Assembly (NCBI GenBank): GCA_934045905.1
Contig: OW203764.1
Span: 26,338,954-26,402,953 of the forward strand
Direction: 5' to 3'
DNA: 64,000 nt
Source: Leuctra nigra
Lineage: Eukaryota; Arthropoda; Insecta; Plecoptera; Leuctridae
Shown here: in pieces, positions 23,090-34,022 of the stretch
How the letters are laid out: the number at the start of each line of letters is the position of its first letter
Position numbering within the stretch: position 1 is the stretch's first letter
Translations under genes and position numbers: made by a program
The notes under the pieces: model-generated
Seen by the model: only the letters and a program-made list of their open reading frames with translations
The model's database searches: none
Told to the model about the DNA's origin: nothing

Positions 23090-23784
23090 TAATATGTTTG
23101 GCATATAGTAAATCCACTCGCCGGGAAAATTAAAATTAAAAAAGACGACGGCACAAAAGATGTGTTGTTTTAATTGCGTTTGGCACCATTATTCTCACTT
23201 TCGTTGTAAATTTTACTTGTATTATTTTTTGACAAAAACACAATTACATTCTAATACTTATACACATTTATTATAACCGAGCGACCTAACAATAGTAATA
23301 ATTTGTCAACGTTTTTAAATGATAATTTGAACTGATGTAGAAAAATAAACAGTATTGTATTTATTAAATAATATCAAACAACCAATGCTGGAAGCACTAC
23401 CTACTCCACAGTTCCTTTTGTAAGCAAAACAGCGAAAAAAAAACTCTTTGTGTTTGACCAAGAATCAATCTGTCCGACCGAAAAGCAATATCGTTGAAAA
23501 TAAATTACTCTCGATGATTTACAAGCGAGAGGCCGACTGTTGCAACAGTGATGGTAGATATTGAGGATTGGAGCGAGATAACGCGTACACACTAGCGAGT
23601 AAATCTTACTCTTCTTGTTTGACTTTACCCGTGTCAACTGTCTCAAGACCCAGGTTCACATCTCCGTGACGGCAATGAGACTTATCTGTGTGTCCAAGAC
23701 ACATTCTTTGATTCTATCTCTTCTTAGATTTCCAGCTTCTCTGATGCTTGGTTCAGATCCATAAAATAGCCCGAGGATACATAC
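23090..23784. other. Non-coding stretch, no supported gene
   Basis: Between the Helentron-like element and a hAT MITE. A minus-strand frame at 23401-23646 has no recognisable domain. Nothing else seen. Confidence 0.4.
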
Positions 23785-24247
23785 TAGGGATGGAGAAAAT
23801 ATCGATGTATCGATATATATCGATATCCAAAAAATATCGAAGTATCGATACCTGAATATATCGATATATCGATATATTGAAATATTGAAATATTGCAATA
23901 TCAATATATTGAAATATTGAAATATCGATATATTGAAGCCTTGTGATACAATTGTTCTTAATTGAAGTTTATACTACTATGGCAAAATAATTCATACTTA
24001 TTTGTTGTGCAACATTTACCAGATTTATGTTTAATTTCTCAGATTATTGATATTTTCTTTCTTATCTGGTCGGTGACCCTATTTTGGAACGGCTGTGTTA
24101 TTTTTATATACATATTTCGAAATTCGATATATCGATATTTCGATATTTCAATATATCGATATTTTGATATTTCAATATTTCAATCGATATATTGAAGTAT
24201 CGATATATCGATGGTCGATATCAAAATCCAAGTTCGCTCCATCACTA
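23785..24247 (+). mobile_element. hAT MITE with ATATCGAT satellite arms, copy 1
   Basis: Terminal inverted repeats TAGGGATGGAG and CTCCATCACTA bound a 463-bp element, with 8-bp flanks ATACATAC (23777-23784) and ATACATAT (24248-24255), 7 of 8 identical, as expected for hAT. Both arms are runs of ATATCGAT, ATATTGAA and related octamers. A unique core (about 23935-24110, including GGTCGGTGACCCTATTTTGG) separates them. The same core, inverted, is in the copy at 31358-32209. Confidence 0.85.
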
Positions 24248-24349
24248 ATACATATATTGTGCCTTCAGAGAGCATGAACGAATCGCGGCATTGTTCATCA
24301 GAGAGACAGTTTCTGTATCTCAGAGGTAGAAGGCCGGAAGTCCGTTTTC

Positions 24350-24640
24350 TCTATTTTTTCTGGCTTTTAACGTCGCACTGTTCTGCAGCAAGGCTAATGG
24401 CGGCGGATGAATGATTATGATGATGATGATTGGGAGATGATGGTGAAGAGTAGGTAAGGATGGAAGGTGGGAAGGAGCCGGTCGTGGCCTTATTAGTAGG
24501 GTACCTTCCCAGCATTTGCCTGTCGACTGAGGGAATACCCACGAAAAACCCCCAGTCAGGAAGGACGGCCGCGGGAATCGAACCCGGGCCTCCGGAAAAC
24601 ACGTTCAGAGCTTTCACTCAGCCAACCTGTTCCGTACCTG
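24350..24640 (-). mobile_element. tRNA-derived SINE
   Basis: The minus strand has an A box TGGCTGAGTGA (24624-24614) and a B box GGTTCGATTCCC (24584-24573) about 30 bp apart, then a conserved-looking central part with GGCCACGACCGGCTCCTTCCC and a 3' part with GACGTTAAAAGCC. This is the layout of insect tRNA-derived SINEs. Exact target duplications were not resolved. It lies just outside the hAT MITE. Confidence 0.75.
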
Positions 24641-27382
24641 GTCCTGTTTTATTTTCTCGATTTTGAGTTGTACACTTTTGAAATTATGTAATCAAGCTTC
24701 ATCAATTGCTATTTGTCTGATGTCAAAAAGTACAGTATTGAAGTATCGTACTTAATTACTTAATATGTAACCATTACAAATCTGGTCAAGTATGATTGGA
24801 TAAAGGCAGAATTAATATTTTTGAGCTCACTTCAAGAATCATTGAAATTGACTTCATGCTTCCTACCTCTGAAGCTAGGGACACATAATATGAATATTGA
24901 TATATGGATATAAAACAACAGGTATAACGATATTAATCATTTTTCATTATCGATATTCTCGAAAGTTGTTAATGAGTTCCAGAAAGTGAGATGATGAAGC
25001 TTATAGGATGAAGTAGTAACTAAACTTGGATAGCTTAGACTTAGAGAGTAGGAGAAAGATTAATCGGCTGTGTAACATCATATTGATCATGCAAAAAGGT
25101 GATGGGATTTGTAAGAAGTTGACTTAACAAGAAAATCACTGGGGACGTCGAATTCAATCTACGAACTTCAATCCAAAAGGGACTTGGAAGATATTCTTTC
25201 ATAAACAAAACAGTAAGGGATTGGCACGAGTTTGGCACGGGATTGGCACGATTGGGAAGGAGAACGAAGAAACTTAATTTTAGACGAAGCCCCTTTAGAG
25301 GTTTCTTTACATTCATTATAGTGATATGATCAGTGGTTACAAGAGATATAATTTATTTATTGTTAGTTCCTTACTACCGGTGTACAAACAGTATCTATAA
25401 GATTTAAATAAATGCCATTCATATGTAAAATGTTGCCAAGTTCAACTTTTGGAAACATTTTTTTTCGACCATTTAGAAGGTGATTTTTAAATACAAACTA
25501 ATTTGAGGATTTGGCTTAAACCTGTTTTTAGATTTAAACCAATGAGAGTAGTCTGTTAAATTTTCAGTCTGCAAACCATTAAGTTGGTCTTGACATGTGT
25601 GCAAAATTTGAGCTCGATCGGAGAAACAGTGCAAACTGTATATCGCCAGAAACAAAATTAAAAAAAAAAAAAAAAAAAAAAACGTGCCAAAAGTGCGAAA
25701 AGGGGACACTCGATCAATTATTTTATTCTCTCCAGTTCGTAATGTGTGACCCTTCGTCTTCAATATTGTCAGTATCCTTACACAATAGCTATATATATTA
25801 GTTACAATATGTTTGTAAGGTATTGAAATGTAGTCTAGTCTTTATATTTGAACAACGGGACGAGTGTTCAACCACAACCATAAAGTAAGTTCAACCAATC
25901 TCGCGACAAATCGATTTCCTACAGCAATTAACATATTGATTAGATATGTTTTATATGTTTTTATATTCGTGCTTCTAGATCAGTCTGTCGCCTGTGTCCA
26001 ATGTTTAGGCATGATAAAATAATAACACGCGCAGATAATAAAAAAAACATTGTACAGACACTGTCACTGGCAGAGAAATGGACATACTACCTTGATTAGT
26101 TGGGGAAGGTTATCATTTTTATGGTGTGTTACAAACCACTCGCTAACTACGTAGACCAAAATGCGGTTACATGTATTGTTCTTAACCCCCATGGCGAGGA
26201 AACTATGTCATCTCTCGGTAATACCAAATTATAAGGATGATTGGGAAATGATGAAGAAATGTTAACTTCGTGTCTATTGAAAGGACCACTTAATTTAATT
26301 GGATATAGAATTGCTTTGATTAAGAATTTCTTTGTTCGATCTGAAATCAAATGGTGGACTAATGGACTTGATGAGTTTTGAGAACTGCTCTACATTTTGA
26401 ACTCCACATTTTTAATTTGTAAACCCTCCATGTTAGCAAATATAAATTAATTTATAACAGACTTAGATATGCTAATTTCCCTCTATATTGTGTTTCTTTG
26501 TTTCAGTTCTATTATTTTTCTTGTAAGTGAAAATGAACAAAAACAGTCAGGGATGAAGTTATCAACGATACTAATGAAATATAATAATTATGAACACGTA
26601 GTTGTTCAGATATTTATAGCAAACAACCCACAAACATATTCGACATTCATTGGGTTTCGCCGTCGCCCACAAACCCACACCACCACGGTTTTTAGCTGAA
26701 CATTATCAAATACCAAACACTTCAAATATTCATCGAAAATACTGGATACATCGAGTCAAAATGTAGCGTGAAATGATGACCACTCTGAATTTTGTTCGAA
26801 TCGATCGGACAGTTGATGAGGAAGGTACATTAGTGTAAATCAAGCGGCAATTATAAAGTACGTAATTCCTGGCATTTTCAAACTTGTTAACATTAATTGA
26901 AATATTTTAATAATTTTTTACATTTAATCCACAGCAGTATTGGCTTGAACTTTAATGCCATTTTAGTTGTATATTTTGTTCACGCACTTCAAACCAAACC
27001 ATTTTACTGATAAGATTACTCTTAATTAGTACCTTAATACTACACAATTGGATTATATTAAATACATGTGGATTCTCAAGTACATTATTTTGCTTAATCA
27101 CCAGTTAATGCTATGCAATTCCTTGGGCTAAGTACTGGGAAATATTGGTAGAATTTTGGTGGAAAATATTGGTAGGAGCTGCTAAGAAACAAATTAAATA
27201 TTGCAAGTATGAGGATACTGCCTTATCTTGCCTTATATTGCCTTAGTATGACTTGATATGACTCGAGACGCACTCGACGTGTGCATGGGGTCATGGTATC
27301 AACGACACGGAAAACAGGCTAAGTCTATGTGGGTGGTTATTTATTTAGCAACATTGTATTGTATGTAACGTTGTATGTACAG
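24641..27382. other. Non-coding stretch; Helentron-family relic at 25440-25760
   Basis: No supported gene. At about 25495-25720 the sequence (GCAAAATTTGAGCTCGATCGG, then an A run and GTGCCAAAAGTGC) resembles the 5' part of the inverted copy at 52178-53180, so it is probably a decayed fragment of that family. Other frames are short and unrecognised. Confidence 0.4.
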
Positions 27383-27489
27383 TCAAGGAAACTAGATGGT
27401 TCATACTCTGCCTCTCTCTGACCCATAACATAAACATGTTTTTATATGGAGCAGAGAGAGATAGAGTATGAACCATCTAGTTTCCTTGA
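27383..27489. repeat. 107-bp near-perfect palindrome
   Basis: The outer arm TCAAGGAAACTAGATGGTTC is followed by ATACTCT and TCTCTCTG; it is reproduced in reverse complement on the other side, and complementarity continues with a few mismatches almost to the centre (ACATGTTTTTAT near 27435). The whole could fold into one hairpin with arms of about 50 nt. Flanks TACAG and ATATA leave a TA-flanked mariner-type MITE possible; a pre-miRNA-like hairpin is the alternative. Confidence 0.75.
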
Positions 27490-27946
27490 ATATACACCCG
27501 CGGTCAGAAAAAATGACGGTAAAGTTGGCTAAGTTGGAGCACGAACAACCGTCAATATTTGTTGAATGGAATAATTATTATGAGATGAGATGATTGGTTG
27601 GTTCTTACAACAAAACCTTCCGGCCCCGCATGCTCTTAATCTGTGTTTTCCTCTGTGTTTTCGTCTGGTTAATCAAGTTTTGCCTTCGTCAACTGTTTAT
27701 TTAGCATAATTTGAATAAGGTTTTAATGACTGTATAATATCTATAATAATAATGTTAAAAATGTTTTCCAATAGATTGGATGACAATCAAATAAGTGACT
27801 TGACTTTATGTTTCAAGGTCGTCATTCTTACATTGAACGGTACTTATAGACGTCCGAAAGCGTTTGCGTACCGAAAGCGTAAGTTTCAAGACTTGGTACC
27901 CTGATTGTTCGACTAGAAGTGTTGACATCGCAGACATCAGATCAGG

Positions 27947-28173
27947 TACACTCAAACCAATACCAATAGAATTGGTACTCGAAAAGAAAAGGATTGGCTG
28001 CTGGTCAGGTTCTTTGACAATCAATCCTTGTTATTATCAATGAAATAAGAGCTCACCTACTAGAGGTAGATGATGCGTTCAGCGTTAACACAGCTTTCAT
28101 TGGATGATGCCATCAAACCTTAATCAACCAATCATTTTCTTTTCGAGAACCGATTTTTATTGGTTTGAGGGTA
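27947..28173. mobile_element. TA-flanked MITE, TIR CACTCAAACC type
   Basis: TA CACTCAAACCAATA at the left is matched, inverted, by TATTGGTTTGAGGG TA at the right, with further subterminal complementarity (TCGAAAAGAAAA / TTTTCTTTTCGA). It is 227 bp. The body (TTGGCTGCTGGTCA, TCAATCCTTGTTATTATCA, GAGCTCACCTACTAGAG) is shared with elements at 44205-44419 and 57803-58017 whose ends differ. TA flanks and CA-starting ends fit Tc1/mariner-type mobilisation. Confidence 0.7.
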
Positions 28174-28308
28174 CCATTGATCTCGTTGAGAAATGTCTGC
28201 CTCGTGCAGACGATGTTGAAGAAGACAATATTCTTGTCAAGTCAGTGACCTTGAATTCAGTGACCTTCACTTAAAGCCCCACAGATATGATCAAACTTGC
28301 ATGCCAAA

Positions 28309-28583
28309 CCGGGCTTGTCAGATTAGATTAGATTATTATGGTTTAACGGCGCGTCAACGACGAGGTTATGTTGCGCCGAATTCATTATATTATATCATAA
28401 AATGTAACAAATGTATTGCATAGTCGTCAACATTACTCATTGCACAAGCAGGAATGGCATTTAAAGATGAGACAGAAAAAATAAAAATATATGAAAATGA
28501 TGGTGAAATGATGGTATGCACGAATCCCGCTGTGCAATGCACCGCGTCAAGGTGGCAGTCCTTCGGGGGGTCCGGGCTTGTCA
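28309..28583 (-). mobile_element. Short retroposon with TAATC tail and 12-bp target duplication
   Basis: The element (28321-28571) begins on the minus strand with ACCCCCCGAAGGACTGCC and ends in TAATCTAATCTAATC. It is flanked by exact 12-bp direct repeats CCGGGCTTGTCA (28309-28320, 28572-28583), the mark of target-primed insertion. Near its tail it shares a motif containing GTTGACGCGCC with the element at 29585-30027, and its head shares TGCCACCTT-ACGCGGTG. It is non-coding. Confidence 0.8.
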
Positions 28584-28811
28584 AATGAAGGGTACAGGGA
28601 AAGAACGCTATGAGTCATCTTGCAGTGATTTTTATGAGTTTTCAGAATATTCCCTCGGTTTTTAAAAAATATTGCTACAAAGTCTTCAAAACTTAAATTG
28701 AAATGTCGATCTGTATGGCAGATAGATACATGTTTCAAACATAAAACTTTGTTTATCTCAGTTCCATTCGAATGTGACTTATAGCGTTCTTTCCCTGTAT
28801 ACCCTTCAAAT
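28584..28811 (-). mobile_element. MITE with AAGGGTA-type ends (copy 2, compact)
   Basis: AAGGGTACAGGGAAAGAACG at the left and CGTTCTTTCCCTGTATACCC at the right form terminal inverted repeats. The interior matches 213-370 and 50757-50930 in reverse orientation (CGAATGTGACT, GAAATGTCGATCTGTATGG). It directly abuts the retroposon target duplication at 28583. Confidence 0.65.
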
Positions 28812-28972
28812 GCAATTCATTCGACTGATTATCTACTATTCTAGTTGCTACCCAACACTATTGCTATGAAAGTAAAGGATTTTACTCAAAGCGTCAAGCT
28901 ATTTTCAATAAATCAACTTTTAAACGTTTTGAAAACCAAAGTGCAGAAAGTGAACTTCCTCTATGACGCTGA

Positions 28973-29111
28973 ATCGGTACCAATTCACAGCTATATACCA
29001 ACACTCCCATATGATATGCATTATCAATATCATGACGTATTGGTCGGTACCAATTCACAGTTATACCAACACTCCCATATGATATGCATTATCAATATCA
29101 TGACGTATTGG
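28973..29111 (+). repeat. Two-copy tandem duplication of about 70 bp
   Basis: The unit starting TCGGTACCAATTCACAG and ending ATCATGACGTATTGG occurs twice head to tail (28973-29042 and 29043-29111). The first copy has two extra bases in CTATATACC. Divergence is otherwise nil, so it is recent. Confidence 0.85.
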
Positions 29112-29265
29112 TAGCCATGTTGAAATGTTAATGCCTTGTGTCTCTTGACGTGATTGCAATTAGTCATTGCTTTATGATGAAATTAATTAATTATGAGCAG
29201 CGATTTACACTCAAGTCCCAAACTGTTGCTGACTGTGGTGCATCTTCGATCAAATGTGTGCCTAT

Positions 29266-29335
29266 GGGGCCCTATTCTGTAACTTAATTGGATTCCAGCA
29301 GAATCTAGAATTTTGAAGATATAGAATAGGGCCCC
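29266..29335. mobile_element. 70-bp mini-MITE with GGGGCCCTATTCT ends
   Basis: GGGGCCCTATTCTGTA at the left is answered by TATAGAATAGGGCCCC at the right (15 of 16 paired), leaving under 40 bp between. The target duplication is not obvious. It could instead be a solo hairpin. Confidence 0.5.
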
Positions 29336-29584
29336 TGGTTTATTATCCAGAAATGTGGAAAATCAGTTTCATAATTGCCTACTGTAAAGCTGGAATTTTC
29401 GTAATTACTATATCTAATGGTGTACCTAATAGAAACGTCGAAACGTATATTATTTATTAATCGTTTCGTGTTTGATTAACTTTTATCGAAACATACACTT
29501 ACTAAATCAATAGAGACGATGATAAGAATCTATACATACACAACATCTTCTTCTTCTTCTTCTTCTTCTTCTTCTTCTTCTTCT

Positions 29585-30027
29585 CCCCCCGACGGCTGCC
29601 ACCTTAACGCGGTGGTGGGGTTTGTGTTGGCCAATGATCCATTGCAGCTACGCCGGCGAGCATATGCTCATGTGTAAGGGTTACCCATGCCGGACAGATC
29701 AGTGGTGAGGCCCAGACCAAGAGCAGCCAGGGTCGGCCTAACCATGCCCTCCCTTGAATTTGCGGTCCCCTCGGGCCGGCCTCCCCCCTCGAGATGGTGA
29801 TCCCCCTGAAATCGGGTTCAGCCGGCCCAAATCCTCACACCCCCCGGTACATCCCCATTCCGGCCTGGCCTTCCCACCAGTGCCGGACTCCCCCGGATCG
29901 GGCCCGTTAGGTCGACCCCCTCCCCTTGCCCTCCAATTATGATCAACAAAGTTAAATATAACAATTAATGTGCGCAATATAACCTCGTCGTTGACGCGCC
30001 ATTAAACTAATCTAATCTAATCTAATC
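29585..30027 (+). mobile_element. GC-rich retroposon with TAATC tail inserted in a TTC microsatellite
   Basis: The element starts CCCCCCGACGGCTGCC, has a GC-rich middle (about 29590-29935, very different from the surrounding AT-rich DNA) and ends CGTTGACGCGCC, then ATTAAACTAATC repeats. (TTC)n lies directly on both sides (29545-29583 and 30027-30064), so it inserted into, or duplicated, the microsatellite. Head and tail are shared with 28321-28571; the middle is not. No long protein frame. It may be a deletion derivative of a LINE. Confidence 0.7.
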
Positions 30028-30189
30028 TTCTTCTTCTTCTTCTTCTTCTTCTTCTTCTTCTTCTTTTTCATTTGTATTTTTATCAGCTTTTCAAAGGTCC
30101 ACCAAGAAGTAAAATTGTTCAACAGTTCACGTTCACTGGAATTCAATTAATGTTTCACAGCAATCACCAATCCTAACTATTTTTTTTTA

Positions 30190-30297
30190 CTGCAATAAGC
30201 CACAAAATCACAATATCTCATTTGGAGACTCTTTTTGTCATCCTTAGGAACACAAATTTGACGTCTCAATATGAGATGCTACGGTGGCTTATTGCAG
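30190..30297. mobile_element. Short MITE with CTGCAATAAGCCAC ends
   Basis: CTGCAATAAGCCAC (left) and GTGGCTTATTGCAG (right) are perfect 14-bp inverted repeats 108 bp apart, with ATATCTCAT and ATGAGAT inside. Non-coding. Superfamily not assigned. Confidence 0.55.
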
Positions 30298-31349
30298 CTT
30301 AAAACTGCCTAAAGCTCTCTTTATGAGACACCAAATTCCGTCTTCTCAGTTTCATACACGTGTCTCCAAATGACTTGTAGATTGCGTGAGTGATTGTATG
30401 GGAACTTAATTTAGAGCCTGTGAGAGTACAATTAAAATGCTTCAACATTACTCTCCCAATTAGTGCAGTGCGAACAACGCACATGTGTCTTGTAAGAATA
30501 ATTACTCTAGTGATGGTATTAAGGTATTAACCCGCACTGGCTAGATGTTTCCCCATGAGAGGAGACTGAATCTATGACCTAAATATTTTGACAATTTAGC
30601 TTCCAGAAACAAGTATATTAAGCATCAAAGCTTAAAAGTTGAAATAAACTAAATTAATTCAATTGGACTAATTGAATTCTTGTTTTTTGATAGTGTAGAT
30701 ATAGTTATACGTATCACTATCTATATTTAGGTCGGAGTTAATAGCAAACATTTTGAAATAAATACAACAAATACAATTTCATAAGCAAAAAATAGATAAG
30801 AAATCAAAATTGTCTGTGCACTCGCTTCCAAATCATATTTTCTTTCCAACCCTTAAAGCCAATCAATCTATGTCCCGTAAAAGAGACTAGAAAATAAGAT
30901 CTCGAGACATCTATCTCATTTGACGGAGTTGCAATTCGATCAGAACAACTCCTGCCAATAATCATCAGAGCATCATTGCGCCTGCCAAGAAGAGTAATGC
31001 GATCTTCAGAATCGACGCCACCGACGCCGACGACGCCACACGAGACGTCCTATATTGCCACCTACTTACACGACACGTGCAGCCAAAGTGTTGTGCATAA
31101 ATCACTGGATTTAATTAGCTCTCGGTGAATATCGGGACTAGTCCAATATAAGACGTGAGCACATTATTGTGGAACTTGTACAAAGTTTGGGGGTTTAATG
31201 GTGTGGAAAACAATAATTCAGTGGGACGCTGCCAACAATAACAGTAGGTATACTAACTCGCTGTTTATTGAATATTGAGTTAACGTGGCGCGAGCACTCG
31301 ATATAGCACATATTTATTTATTTTTATAATTACCATTTAAAAAAAATGT
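30298..31349. other. Non-coding stretch, no supported gene
   Basis: No recognisable coding exon. A short CpG-richer piece at 31008-31050 (repeated CGACGCC) stands out from the AT-rich surroundings and could be exonic, but nothing else supports that. Confidence 0.4.
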
Positions 31350-32217
31350 ATTACAGCTAGGGATGGAGCGAACCTGGATTTTGATATCGACTATCGATAT
31401 CATTTATATATCGATATATATCGATATATCGATATCGCGATATATCGATATATTGAAATATTGAAATATTGATATATTGAAATATTGAAATATCGATATA
31501 TTGAAATATTGAAATATCGATATATTGAAATATTGAAGTATCGAAATATCGATATATTGAAATATTGAAATATCGAAATATTGAAATATCGAAATATCGA
31601 AATATCGATATATTGAAATATCGAAATATTGATATATGACAATATTATATATCGATTTAGGTATGGAAATATTGATATATCGCATAAATGCCTTAAATTG
31701 CTCCTAAAACTGCTAGGAAATTCAAAAGAAAATTTAAATAGAAATAACACAGCCGTTCCAAAATATAGGGTCACCGGCCAGATAAGAAAGAAAATGTGAA
31801 TAATCTGAGAAATTGTCGTAAAATCTGATAAACGCTGCACTGCAAATATGAATTATTTTGCCATTGTAGGTATAAACTTCAATTAAGAATATAGTTTTAT
31901 CATACGGTAACGCTTCGATATATCGATATTTCAATATACCGATATTTCAATATTTCGATATTTCGATATTTCAATATTTCGATATTTCAATATTTCGATA
32001 TTTCGATATTTCAATATTTCAATATTTCGATATTTCGATATTTCAATATTTCAATATATCGATATTTCAATATTTCGATATATCGATATTTCAATATATC
32101 GATATATCGATATTTCAATATATCGATATTCAATATATTCAGGTATCGATATTTCGATATTTTTTTGATATCGATATATATCGATATATCGATATTTTCT
32201 CCATCCCTAATTACAGC
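31350..32217 (-). mobile_element. hAT MITE with ATATCGAT satellite arms, copy 2 (852 bp)
   Basis: The element 31358-32209 has perfect 11-bp terminal inverted repeats TAGGGATGGAG / CTCCATCCCTA and perfect 8-bp target duplications ATTACAGC (31350-31357 and 32210-32217), diagnostic of hAT. The core (about 31680-31900) is the reverse complement of the core in 23785-24247. The arms, made of ATATCGAT, ATATTGAA and ATATTTCA words, are roughly twice as long as in the other copy. Confidence 0.92.
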
Positions 32218-33780
32218 TTTCAGCTATATTGAAGTATAAAATACTCGTGTATTGTCCTCCTGTTGTTTGAAACTCCCATCCAATACCTAATGAGTTTTCA
32301 ATTTTATATCTTTTGAGAATGAACAAAACTTTAACATGGGAGGTAACGGAAAATCATTTAGAATTTGATTAATAACTTTTAAAATAGCACACGTTGGTGT
32401 TGTTTTAAATTTTTTCCTAATAGTATGTCCGTAAGTCTACCTGAAAAAATGTTTTTTGTTAAATTCTAACTGTACAAAAAAATTAGAACTTCATTTTAGC
32501 TTAAAAATGACACGATTTTACTTGGCTGCCATAAGATAACATGGGGGAGAAAACTCAGATTATCTCAGAAACTAGACACGAGAAGTGTTTAATTTTTTCA
32601 AGTATTGTGTATGGCGTGATTATCAATAAGTATACAAAAAATGATGAAGATCTGAAACTATGCCTCGAGTGATTGCGCCACCTTAACAAAAAGGGTACTT
32701 ATCTGAATATTAAATCTCTGCCTCTGATGCAAAATGCCGGTAGTCCATTTCAATGATCATTGAGAAGCGTTCATCCAATCTTATTTGTTGTACCTATTTG
32801 TGACATAAATCATTTTGAAAGAAAATACTTCCAACATCTGTATTTTTGGACTTCAGTCAATTTGTAATTGATAGAGCTTGGTTACAGGATCCGAATGTGT
32901 GCTACATTCGTTCGCGATATTCCTTCGCGATCATAGACTTAGGCCCTTCTGCTTTCAAGGTACCTACCCAAAGGAATATTATTTAAACATATTTAAATTT
33001 ATTTGCAATCGACGCTGATTATGTTTTATTTCTTTTGAATTCTGTTTAAGGTACTGTATACAATTTATACCGGTCCCATGATCAAGCTGAAAATTATATA
33101 CTAGAATTTGTCTTATAATTCTTTTTACAAAATCTTCTTTTGGTGAGAAAGAAATTGCCTAGATACCGTTAGCCTCACGAATAAAAAGTTTCATCGACAG
33201 ATTAAGACAGACACGTAGATAGTTTATTGTTTTTTATTTTATGAATTGAAAAGAGTTAAACGCGTTAAGATCAAAGAGCATACTTGAAAAAAGCAGCCAA
33301 AGCTGCCCTTCGCCCTTTTCAGGGCCAACACAAGTACAACACCGAGCAAAGACCGCACCGGATCCACGATTTCAAAGATATTAAAATGATATTTTACGAT
33401 TTCAAATGTGATTTTTTTGTAATAAGGTAATATTTAAGACGAACAACATGCTCACTGTACGTCCATAGCAGACTTCATAAATACGAGTACCTACGACATA
33501 TTTACTCTCTAATGAAAAGAAAATTATTTCTTGCAACGAAAGGGATTTTAAAGTGAACGTCTTCTAATATAAGCTTTATTAAATTGAGGATCCCGACTTG
33601 AAAACAACGTTTTCCATTTCCCTCCTATAACAAGCTACTTATAACCAATTTTCTCATTCAATAATCTTCGTCATATTAAATTCTCGAAGATACGTCGAAG
33701 TTTAGGGCGCCGGCGCTCCCAGTGCGTAGTATTGTGTGTTTATCGTTTCCCCTATCAGTGACGCCTCCGCCTTGGATTCT
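32218..33780. other. Non-coding stretch, no supported gene
   Basis: AT-rich with short unsupported frames. From about 33700 base composition rises toward the promoter at 33782. Nothing else recognised. Confidence 0.4.
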
Positions 33781-33781
33781 G

Positions 33782-33892
33782 ATTGGTCGAGGCGATGGTG
33801 TGACGTCACGTGTACGCGGGCGCTCAAAACAATTGCAAACTCAGTTTGACAAAGTTATAAAGGACGTGTAGGGTGGCAGGAACTGGTCATAT
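33782..33892 (+). promoter_or_regulatory. Candidate Pol II promoter: CCAAT, CRE, E-box, TATA, initiator
   Basis: In order on the plus strand: ATTGG (inverted CCAAT) 33782-33786, TGACGTCA (full CRE palindrome) 33801-33808 overlapping CACGTG (E-box) 33807-33812, TATAAAGG 33856-33863, and TCATAT initiator 33887-33892 with its A at 33889, 33 bp after the TATA start. Spacing fits a focused promoter. A CRE suggests a CREB/ATF-responsive gene, which is inference. Confidence 0.65.
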
Positions 33893-34022
33893 CCTGGCAA
33901 GACACATAGAACGCACATCGGAATAGGACATTCAGAAGTAGACGCAATCGTGGTGAAGAAACTTGTTACAACTTGGACGTCCAAAGCTGAGAGACTCGAA
34001 AACCTGGAACAGAAATTATTGG
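33889..34022 (+). other. Candidate non-coding first exon with splice donor
   Basis: From the predicted TSS to the strong donor GG|GTGAGTAT (GT at 34023) there are 134 nt, GC-richer than the flanks and without any ATG, so this would be a 5' UTR exon. The following sequence is AT-rich and intron-like. I did not find a convincing second exon; it may be beyond the gap at 35675-35874 or outside the window. The protein is unknown. Confidence 0.5.

Noticed and set aside
31404..31840. Long frames with ISIYRYFDISIF-type repeats
   Set aside because: Translation of ATATCGAT-type satellite within a hAT MITE.
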